Source of the DNA: JBKHHU01 sp046539045
GTDB lineage: Bacteria; Planctomycetota; Phycisphaerae; SM23-33
Direction of reading: 5' to 3'
Length of the DNA stretch: 5,313 nt
Assembly: GCA_046539045.1 (NCBI GenBank)
Contig: JBKHHU010000219.1
Coordinates: forward strand, 1-5,313
The first letter of the stretch is position 1, and every line of letters begins with the position of its first letter. A program made the position numbers and the translations under genes. The notes beneath the pieces were generated by a model. The model ran no database searches. It worked only from the letters and a program-made list of their open reading frames with translations, and was not told where the DNA came from. This document shows positions 1 to 4,129 of the stretch, piece after piece.

Positions 1-418
1 CGGCCGGGTCGGGAGTTTCGGTTATTCTGCCCGTCGGAAGGGGCGGATGCAAGACGGCAGAAATTTCCTTCCCGGCCGGGGGTTGGTCTCCTAACGCAGG
101 CGGAGGGGCGTTGTCTAACATATCGGCGTCAGAAGCACGGCAAAAGCCGATTGTTGCGTTTCGTCAACGCGTAGCCTTAGTGCAACATGCACCCTATTGC
201 CACGCACCACGGTAGTTACAGGTTTTCGACCGGCTCGCCCTGAATGGCCCCGGCGATATGTTGCCGGCACGCAACACGCCTGCACACTCGGAACAACTTA
301 CGCGGGTTAACATGAGGCTTTTGCGACGCTAAAGATGTTATTTGCAGAGGTTTACAACCCGTCGTCGGCAGGGCAGGCAGAGAACGGCTTTGGCACCGCG
401 ATTGCTTCAGGTAAATTC
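1..418. other. Non-coding stretch upstream of the small zipper gene
   Basis: I find no convincing reading frame here on either strand. The composition is visibly less GC-rich than the coding parts. Several short hairpins can be drawn: CGGC-AAAA-GCCG at 138-149, GTGCA-ACA-TGCAC at 180-192, GCGTT-TCGTC-AACGC near 156-170, and CCGGC/GCCGG at 250-267. None has the T-run of an intrinsic terminator, and such short stems are expected by chance in this kind of DNA. The stretch probably holds the upstream regulatory region of the gene at 481, and perhaps the end of a gene lying left of the window. Confidence 0.5.
307..335 (+). promoter_or_regulatory. Weak candidate promoter
   Basis: TTAACA (307-312) and TAAAGA (330-335) are separated by 17 bp, a sigma-70-like arrangement. 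The -10 element lacks the important final T. If used, transcription would start near 342 and give a leader of about 140 nt that includes the dyad at 419-439. The competing -10 at 444-449 matches the consensus better. Confidence 0.2.
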
Positions 419-439
419 CAAGGTCCCAGGAGGACCTTG
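419..439. promoter_or_regulatory. Perfect dyad, operator or translational hairpin
   Basis: Half-sites CAAGGTCC (419-426) and GGACCTTG (432-439) are exact reverse complements around the 5-nt centre CAGGA. This is the most regular short inverted repeat in the left part of the window. On DNA it would lie where a -35 element is expected for the -10 at 444-449, so a dimeric regulator could bind it. In RNA it would form an 8-bp hairpin burying AGGAGG (428-433) and the possible GTG start at 439. The sequence alone does not choose between these models. Confidence 0.5.
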
Positions 440-443
440 TGCG

Positions 444-449
444 TATACT
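444..449 (+). promoter_or_regulatory. Candidate -10 element of the zipper gene
   Basis: TATACT matches five of six positions of TATAAT. Transcription would begin near 456, leaving a leader of about 25 nt that contains the ribosome site GGGAGG (470-475). No -35 match lies at 16-18 bp spacing, because that space is occupied by the dyad at 419-439. This suggests a promoter that depends on, or is controlled by, a bound protein. Confidence 0.35.
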
Positions 450-469
450 TAATCAAGTTGTGACCATGA

Positions 470-475
470 GGGAGG
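470..475 (+). promoter_or_regulatory. Ribosome binding site deciding the start at 481
   Basis: GGGAGG lies 5 nt before ATG 481. This favours 481 over the in-frame ATG at 466, which has no such site. The GTG at 439 has AGGAGGA 4 nt upstream, but that site is buried in the dyad. Confidence 0.6.
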
Positions 476-480
476 CTGCC

Positions 481-762
481 ATGAAAGAGGCGGTAATCAC
501 AGAACGGCTTCTGGAACTGTCGGAGGAACTGAACAACCATCCTGCGTTCGGCCAGAAGAAGGATAACGCAACCTCCGCCAGTGACGGAGTTTACACCTCG
601 CACCCCACAGGACGCACCGCGACGCTCAACGAGGCGTTCGACCAGCTTCAGCTGCACCTGAAGTACCTGCTGTTCGATCTGGAAGCGACCCGCCGGGAGA
701 ACCGGTATCTGCGGCAGATGCTCGAGAACCGCTACCGCCCGGATAAGGGCGACGACAAATAG
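481..762 (+). CDS. Small leucine-zipper-like coiled-coil protein
   Basis: This encodes a 93-residue protein that I do not recognise by family. It begins with a short amphipathic helix (about 3-19, ELLELSEEL-like), continues through a polar, Ser/Thr/Gly-rich linker (20-48), and ends in a helix (49-85) and a charged tail. In that helix Leu56, Leu60, Leu63, Leu67, Thr70, Asn74, Leu77 and Leu81 follow an unbroken 4-3 heptad spacing. Asn74 falls at an 'a' position, which in GCN4-type zippers favours a parallel dimer. The RRENR patch (71-75) is charged. There is no signal peptide or membrane segment, so the protein should be cytoplasmic. Third codon positions are strongly G/C, supporting real coding. 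It stands alone, with a dyad-controlled promoter before it and a hairpin after it. The start could be GTG 439 (107 residues) or ATG 466, but ATG 481 has the cleanest ribosome site. A regulatory or adaptor role is only a guess. Confidence 0.8.
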   Translation: MKEAVITERLLELSEELNNHPAFGQKKDNATSASDGVYTSHPTGRTATLNEAFDQLQLHLKYLLFDLEATRRENRYLRQMLENRYRPDKGDDK

Positions 763-814
763 ATGTAAGCCGCTTTCACAGAGGGCTTTATCACGCACTG
801 TGTTTGTCAGGCAC

Positions 815-857
815 AACCGGGTCTTTGGTCCGTTGAGAAACGGCCATCGGCCCGGTT
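815..857 (+). terminator. Two-tier hairpin after the zipper gene, possible terminator
   Basis: The outer stem pairs AACCGGG (815-821) with CCCGGTT (851-857). The inner stem pairs GGtCCGTT (827-834, one bulged T) with AACGGCC (839-845) around a GAGA loop. It starts about 50 nt after the stop codon at 762. Only CTTC follows, not a proper U-run, so it may be a weak terminator, a 3'-end stabiliser or a structured RNA. A competing GGCC-ATC-GGCC fold exists at 842-852. Confidence 0.35.
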
Positions 858-1010
858 CTTCATGCGCCGGTGCAGGCCAGGACGGACTGAACCCGAGGCT
901 GCTTCCGCCGGGCTACATACCTAACTATGCTTCTGTGCATTACTTGCAACAAGGCCCGGCCATTGGCCGCGTCGCGATTCCGGCTTGCCATTGCCGTTCA
1001 CTGGATATTT

Positions 1011-1030
1011 TGTGGAAAACCTGTGAATAA
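1011..1030. promoter_or_regulatory. Tandem DnaA-box-like motifs
   Basis: TGTGGAAAA (1011-1019) and TGTGAATAA (1022-1030) each differ by one base from TGTGGATAA, the reverse complement of the consensus DnaA box TTATCCACA. They are 11 bp apart start to start, one helical turn, in the same orientation. A poorer third match, ACTGGATAT, sits 11 bp further left at 1000. Two such near matches do not prove an origin, and no dnaA, dnaN or long AT-rich unwinding region is in view. Confidence 0.3.
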
Positions 1031-1208
1031 TGGTGTAGCGGAGCCGCGGATCTGGCCGATGACATCGAATGCAACAGGTTGCGCTCTGCGCGAGCCATTA
1101 CCCCAGATGTGGGGCTCCCGCCCGACCGGCTGGGGGGCGGTGGGCGACGGGACGAGTTCGAGCAGGGCCCCGCCTAACAGAAACCGAAGAAAAAGACTGA
1201 TGCCGTCC

Positions 1209-1237
1209 TTGACGTTTGGACGATGTTAGGATAGGCT
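1209..1237 (+). promoter_or_regulatory. Promoter of the lexA transcript
   Basis: TTGACG (1209-1214) and TAGGCT (1232-1237) are separated by exactly 17 bp, the optimal sigma-70 layout. The -35 is one base from TTGACA. Transcription would start near 1244. It is the best promoter match before lexA, with both ORFs at 1307/1361 and lexA downstream in the same direction. Confidence 0.55.
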
Positions 1238-1251
1238 GCAATCCGAACAAA

Positions 1252-1269
1252 GCCCGAATACCTTCGGGC
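1252..1269 (+). other. Leader hairpin
   Basis: GCCCGAA (1252-1258) pairs perfectly with TTCGGGC (1263-1269) around TACC. It would lie within the first 10-25 nt of the mRNA from the promoter at 1209-1237. There is no T-run after it, so it is more likely a 5'-stabilising or translational element than a terminator. Confidence 0.35.
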
Positions 1270-1297
1270 CAGGTTCCGCAGCAGCCTGAGCACCAGA

Positions 1298-1314
1298 GGT
1301 TCACGGATGGAACC
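1298..1314. promoter_or_regulatory. GGTTC-N7-GAACC inverted repeat
   Basis: GGTTC (1298-1302) and GAACC (1310-1314) are exact inverted copies 7 nt apart. The ATG at 1307 lies in the loop, and part of the AGAGG ribosome site (1295-1299) lies in the stem, so an RNA hairpin could hide that start. As DNA it is a dyad about 55 bp downstream of the predicted transcription start. Because LexA operators in several phyla are built from GTTC/GAAC halves, it is a possible autoregulatory site. A further GGTTCC lies at 1272-1277. Confidence 0.3.
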
Positions 1315-1360
1315 GCCCTGCCGACAAGGACTTACGGCGGGCGATGGAAAGGCTGTCAGG

Positions 1361-1948
1361 ATGAGCAATATACCGTTATGTCAGTTCGGGCCCGGTGGCG
1401 AATACGTTCGTACCTACCCCGCCGACGCCCAGCCGCTACCGGAAGAAGCTCCCGAGCCCTCGCCGGCAGAGACCGCCCGGAAGCTGAAACTCGAGGCGCC
1501 CCTGGTCAGTACCGGCCCGCAAGGCATCCAGTGGAGCAAGCCGTCGACGTCGCTGCTGAAGGCGGCGGTGACCATGATGCTGCAGAAACTCCGCGCCGGC
1601 AAACGCAATCGCACCGCCTCTGCCCGGGCCGCGGGGACGGCCGCATCGGATCGGCCGCATAGCCGGGTGGCCACAACTCCGGAGCGGTCCAGAGGTTACG
1701 CTATTGCCGCTTCGCCGAAACGCAAGGAGAGCGAAGATGCACACCGTCACACCGAGACAACTGGAAATTCTGCAGTACATTCGAGACTACCGAAACCGGC
1801 AAGGTTATTCCCCGACGATGCAGGAGATCGGGGATCATCTCGGCCTGACAAAGGTCACGGTATTCGAACACGTCGGCGCTCTGGAAAGAAAAGGCCTGCT
1901 TCAGCGGGGAGCCAAGCACAGGGCTCGCTCTTTGAGAGTATCACCTGA
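1361..1948 (+). CDS. Unrecognised ORF upstream of and overlapping lexA
   Basis: I do not recognise this 195-residue frame. From ATG 1361 (AAAGG at 1348-1352, 8 nt before) the first roughly 90 residues look coding. Third positions are strongly G/C, and the protein has a normal composition: an N-terminal patch with CQFGPGGEYVRTY, a proline/glutamate-rich stretch (about 25-40), and a helix (about 65-78, LLKAAVTMMLQKL). After that it turns arginine/serine-rich and low in complexity. The frame continues to 1948 and overlaps lexA out of phase for about 212 nt, which is unusually long. The tail is therefore probably not native. The real gene may have lost its stop codon through a frameshift near 1600-1660, since the neighbouring frame stops at 1662. 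An upstream in-frame ATG at 1307 (AGAGG 7 nt before) would add 18 residues. It probably shares a transcript with lexA. Confidence 0.35.
   Translation: MSNIPLCQFGPGGEYVRTYPADAQPLPEEAPEPSPAETARKLKLEAPLVSTGPQGIQWSKPSTSLLKAAVTMMLQKLRAGKRNRTASARAAGTAASDRPHSRVATTPERSRGYAIAASPKRKESEDAHRHTETTGNSAVHSRLPKPARLFPDDAGDRGSSRPDKGHGIRTRRRSGKKRPASAGSQAQGSLFESIT
1724..1729 (+). promoter_or_regulatory. lexA ribosome binding site
   Basis: AAGGAG is 7 nt before ATG 1737. It fixes the LexA start at the canonical N-terminus MHTVTPRQ and rules out the upstream in-frame GTG at 1704. Confidence 0.75.
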
Positions 1949-2342
1949 GTTCCAGTTCCCGGATGACAAGCCGTCCCGCCTGCCGCTGGTCGGCAGAATC
2001 GCCGCCGGTTCGCCGATCGAAGCCATCGAAGACTCCGAATCGCTCGACCTGGAGACGATGTTCGCCCAGGGGGACGGCAACTTCGTCCTGCGCGTCAACG
2101 GCGTAAGTATGATCGACGACCATATTTGCGACGGCGACTACGTCGTCTGCGAACGCCGCAATACCTGCCGTAACGGCGAAACCGTCGTCGCCCTCCTCCC
2201 CGACGGCGAGGCCACCCTCAAACGCCTCTACCGCGAAAAGGGCCGCATCCGCCTCCAGCCGGCAAACCCGAACTTCGAACCCATCATCGTCGACCAGGTC
2301 GACATCCAAGGCGTAGTCATCGGCGTCATCCGCGAGATGTAG
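1737..2342 (+). CDS. lexA: LexA, SOS response repressor and self-cleaving protease
   Basis: LexA represses DNA-damage genes as a dimer. RecA bound to single-stranded DNA triggers its self-cleavage, which releases the SOS regulon. The 201-residue length is typical. Residues 1-65 form the winged helix-turn-helix, with the family pattern TPRQLEIL at the N-terminus, GYSPTMQEIGDHLGL (23-37) and ALERKGLLQR (48-57). The C-terminal S24-type peptidase domain is complete: cleavage bond Ala90-Gly91 (in GRIAAGSP), nucleophile Ser124 (in VNGVSMIDD) and general base Lys162 (in EATLKRLYRE), followed by the conserved RLQPANP (172-178). All catalytic elements are present, so it should be functional. The SMIDD and HICDGDYV segments differ slightly from the proteobacterial forms. 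It is downstream of an unrecognised ORF and probably shares its promoter at 1209-1237. I found no textbook SOS box; GGTTC-N7-GAACC at 1298-1314 is the nearest candidate. Confidence 0.95.
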   Translation: MHTVTPRQLEILQYIRDYRNRQGYSPTMQEIGDHLGLTKVTVFEHVGALERKGLLQRGAKHRARSLRVSPEFQFPDDKPSRLPLVGRIAAGSPIEAIEDSESLDLETMFAQGDGNFVLRVNGVSMIDDHICDGDYVVCERRNTCRNGETVVALLPDGEATLKRLYREKGRIRLQPANPNFEPIIVDQVDIQGVVIGVIREM

Positions 2343-2380
2343 CGGGGAGTTACGCTGGTAGACGTTCCCGGCCGTAAATA

Positions 2381-2462
2381 GACGCGTCGCCAAGTAGTTG
2401 CCAAAGGGGAACCGTGACAGTATGGGGTTTCGACGAAGCAGAAAATAGCCTTGGCGAGCGTC
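2381..2462. ncRNA. 82-nt structured element closed by a 13-bp stem
   Basis: GACGC (2381-2385) and TCGCCAAG (2387-2394) pair with CTTGGCGA (2450-2457) and GCGTC (2458-2462), giving 13 base pairs with one bulged G (2386). The 55-nt interior holds a second stem, GGAACC (2408-2413) with GGTTTC (2426-2431), including one G-U pair and a 12-nt loop. The element begins 38 nt after the lexA stop and ends about 34 bp before the -35 of the next gene. It could be the structured 3' end of the lexA mRNA, a small RNA, or a palindromic interspersed repeat. There is no U-run, and I see no match to a known riboswitch class. The fold was drawn by hand, without energies. Confidence 0.4.
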
Positions 2463-2495
2463 GTGGGACGGTGCATCTCCTGCGGCCCGGATTGC

Positions 2496-2525
2496 CTTTC
2501 CAAAATTGGGAGGTGGCGGTACACT
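2496..2525 (+). promoter_or_regulatory. Promoter of the GH43-like gene, leaderless type
   Basis: CTTTCC (2496-2501) and TACACT (2520-2525) lie 24 bp apart start to start, the same distance as in the promoter at 4067-4096. In both, TGGCCG runs on from the end of the -10. Read as hexamers, this is TTTCCA-17-TACACT. The -10 ends 7 nt before ATG 2533, so transcription should start at or next to the A of the start codon. Confidence 0.5.
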
Positions 2526-2532
2526 GGCCGTC

Positions 2533-3372
2533 ATGAATCCATTTGCCAAAGCCACCGGACTGTCGGACCCGCATGCTCGGGTGTTTAACGATCGCGTGTA
2601 TCTTTACACGGGGCATGACGGGGATCCCGACGATCGTGACTGGGTGATGCGGGACTGGCGCATTTTCTCATCGGACGATCTGGTCCACTGGCGTGCCGAG
2701 GGCCTGATCTCGCCGGCGGACAATTACATGGGCGCCGGTAGCACCGACTGCTGGGCCGGCGACGCTGCCGAGCGCGACGGCCGATACTACTGGTACTTCT
2801 CCGACCGCACGCGGGGGATCGGCGTGATGACGGCCGACCGTCCGGAAGGACCGTTTCGCGACCCGCTGGGCGAGCCGCTGGTTGCCCCCATGCACGACCC
2901 GACGATCCTGATCGATGACGACCCGTCCCGCACGCCATGGATGCTCTACGGCGAGAAGAGTCGCGGCTATCACCTGATCCGGCTCAACGAGGACATGATC
3001 TCCCCGGCCGACCAGCCGCGACCGATCGAAATCCGCGGTAAGGCATGGGAGGACGCCCCGGGATGGATGGATAAGAACTATCTGTTCAAGCGGAACGGGG
3101 TGTACTTTCTCAATTGGGGCAAGGACTACGCCGTCTCCGACCGGATCGAGGGGCCTTACGCGTGTCGCGGATCGGTGGGCGAAGGCGAAGGGCTGAGTCG
3201 CTATGCTCATGGCAGCTTCTTCCAGTGGGCCGGGCGGGACTATCACATCTGGTGCCGCTATATCCGCGGCGGCTACAAATTCCGCGAGTTGGTGATCCGC
3301 CCCTGCCGCATCGATGGTGATCGGATTGAGACGCTGGTGGACGAGCGGATCCCGGGGCTGGAGGGGACATAA
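2533..3372 (+). CDS. Glycoside hydrolase family 43-like protein
   Basis: This 279-residue, single-domain five-bladed propeller enzyme is of the GH43 type; the family removes arabinose, xylose and related residues from plant or algal glycans by inversion. No signal peptide is seen, so it should act in the cytoplasm on imported oligosaccharides. Candidate residues are the general base Asp12 (in GLSDPHARVF), the pKa-tuning Asp122 (in MHDPTILID), and Glu173 (in KAWEDAPGWMDKN) as possible general acid. The last motif has extra residues between the Glu and the usual KRNGVYFL strand (186-193), so this assignment is tentative. His226 in YAHGSFF fits the conserved late-blade histidine. Other GH43 marks are SSDDLVHW (46-53), RDGRYYWYFS (81-90) and RPEGPF (103-108). 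ATG 2533 is preferred over the in-frame TTG at 2506, because the family homology starts at once and the promoter overlaps the upstream part. Substrate unknown; another clan GH-F family is possible. Confidence 0.8.
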   Translation: MNPFAKATGLSDPHARVFNDRVYLYTGHDGDPDDRDWVMRDWRIFSSDDLVHWRAEGLISPADNYMGAGSTDCWAGDAAERDGRYYWYFSDRTRGIGVMTADRPEGPFRDPLGEPLVAPMHDPTILIDDDPSRTPWMLYGEKSRGYHLIRLNEDMISPADQPRPIEIRGKAWEDAPGWMDKNYLFKRNGVYFLNWGKDYAVSDRIEGPYACRGSVGEGEGLSRYAHGSFFQWAGRDYHIWCRYIRGGYKFRELVIRPCRIDGDRIETLVDERIPGLEGT

Positions 3373-3411
3373 GCCACAGTCTCTCCGGACAGACGACAAA
3401 CCGCTCAGGAA

Positions 3412-3441
3412 CCTTCCTTCCACAAGCGGCTTCCGTATACC
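3412..3441 (+). promoter_or_regulatory. Weak third copy of the shared promoter layout
   Basis: CCTTCC (3412-3417) and TATACC (3436-3441) have the same 24-bp start-to-start distance as the two better promoters. It differs by one base in the first box, lacks the final T of the -10, and has no GGCCG after it. If active, it would transcribe the regulator remnant beginning near 3462. Confidence 0.2.
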
Positions 3442-3461
3442 GCCACGGACGCACTACGACG

Positions 3462-4061
3462 GTGCCACTTGATGTCTGTGCTGCCGGATTGGTCGAATTC
3501 GTGCAGAAGATGGGCATCGAACCGGTCAGCCGCTTCGGGATTGTCAGCGGGCACGATCGCCAGACACCGGTCAGCCCGTCACTGACGGCAGTGACTATTC
3601 CGGAGCGGGAATGGGGTGAGCAGGCGGCCGAGCTGGTGGTCGCGATGGTCCGGGCGGGCATCAGGCAGACCGACGACGTGCTGCTGCGTCCGCGGGGAAT
3701 CGTCGAGCGGGAGTCCACGGCAGGGGTCGCTGCTGAGGATTCGTTCCTCCAGGACGCGGTCGCCTACATTCGCGACCATGCCGATCACCCGCTCAGTGTG
3801 GAGGATGTATGCGGGGCGATTCCGCTGGGGCGTCGGGCTCTGGAGCGACGATTCCGTGACGAGCTGGACAGAACGATCCTACAGGAGATCCACCGGGCCC
3901 ATGTCGAACGGGCGAAGATGCTTCTGATCGACACCGACTACGCGATGCAGCGAGTGGCTGTGGAGTCCGGTTTCAGCGGCGTGCACCACCTGATGCGCCT
4001 GTTCAAGAAGCACGAGCAGACAACTCCAGGCGCCTACCGCAAGCAGTTTCGCCAGACCTGA
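3462..4061 (+). pseudogene. N-terminally truncated XylR-type AraC regulator
   Basis: XylR-type regulators join a LacI/periplasmic-binding-like sugar sensor to an AraC DNA-binding domain and normally run to about 380-400 residues. Here only about 199 remain from GTG 3462. Residues 4-85 match the last part of the sensor domain (DVCAAGLVEFVQKMGI; VSRFGIVSGHD; the closing RPRGIVERESTA hinge, 76-87). Residues 94-197 are a complete AraC domain with both helix-turn-helices, the second around RVAVESGFSGVHHLMRLFKKH (164-184), and the usual TPGAYRK end. The frame is open upstream, but its translation back to the previous gene does not look like the missing lobe, and only 89 bp separate the two genes, so roughly 180 sensor residues are gone. 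There is no clear ribosome site at 3462. It is either a decayed gene or a short regulator that no longer senses sugar. It presumably once controlled the flanking enzyme genes. Confidence 0.7.
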
Positions 4062-4066
4062 ACACC

Positions 4067-4096
4067 CTTTCCTGACCCGCGAAGGCGTGATATCCT
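4067..4096 (+). promoter_or_regulatory. Promoter of the PL22-like gene
   Basis: CTTTCC (4067-4072) and TATCCT (4091-4096) are 24 bp apart start to start, with TGGCCG running on from the end of the -10, exactly as before the GH43-like gene. As hexamers this is TTTCCT-17-TATCCT. The predicted start near 4103 leaves a leader of about 27 nt holding the ribosome site. Confidence 0.5.
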
Positions 4097-4117
4097 GGCC
4101 GCTCTGGAACAGAATAT

Positions 4118-4122
4118 GGGAG
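4118..4122 (+). promoter_or_regulatory. Ribosome binding site of the PL22-like gene
   Basis: GGGAG is 7 nt before ATG 4130. It fixes the start and contrasts with the GH43-like gene, where the promoter leaves no room for such a site in the message. Confidence 0.6.
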
Positions 4123-4129
4123 CACCATC

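Larger units (their letters stand above)
763..1208. other. Non-coding stretch between the zipper gene and the lexA transcript
   Basis: The open frames in these roughly 450 nt are short, lack ribosome sites and have proline- and arginine-rich, shadow-like translations, so I accept none. The stretch contains the hairpin after the zipper gene (815-857), DnaA-box-like motifs (1011-1030), a small hairpin at 1092-1117 (CCCCA-GATG-TGGGG, with GAG/CTC below a 6-nt bulge), and a very G-rich run near 1120-1180 that can fold in several ways. I recognise no known riboswitch or RNA gene in it. Confidence 0.45.

Noticed and set aside
71..80. CCCGGCCGGG palindrome matching the first bases of the window
   Set aside because: It is self-complementary and GC-only, so a match to 1-8 is expected by composition. 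Nothing else links the two sites.
352..816. 154-codon open frame on the - strand over the zipper gene
   Set aside because: The + frame has G/C-rich third positions, a strong ribosome site and a regular heptad; the - frame has none of these.
1150..1166. GTTCGAGC resembling a tRNA T-loop
   Set aside because: There is no acceptor stem, anticodon arm or D-arm around it on either strand.
800..1229. Two short + frames (800-1030 and 927-1229) in the non-coding stretch
   Set aside because: They have no ribosome site, poor codon pattern, and overlap hairpins and DnaA-like motifs.
1216..1662. 148-codon + frame overlapping the unrecognised ORF before lexA
   Set aside because: Its translation is Arg/Pro/Gly-rich and shadow-like, and it has no ribosome site. 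Its stop at 1662 matters only as the possible end of a frameshifted version of the ORF starting at 1361.
2418..2436. GGGGTTTCGACG resembling the 5' end of tmRNA
   Set aside because: No matching 3' half, tag reading frame or tRNA-like acceptor end occurs downstream. The bases are better explained by the stem at 2408-2431.
2506..2532. TTG start extending the GH43-like protein by nine residues
   Set aside because: The extension MGGGGTLAV lies over the predicted promoter, and family homology begins just after ATG 2533.
1941..2555. 204-codon open frame on the - strand opposite lexA
   Set aside because: It is antisense to the catalytic domain of an intact LexA. The Asp/Val/Ala-rich translation shows no domain.
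2668..3423. 251-codon open frame on the - strand opposite the GH43-like gene
   Set aside because: It is antisense to a clear enzyme gene. Long antisense frames are expected in GC-rich DNA with G/C third positions.
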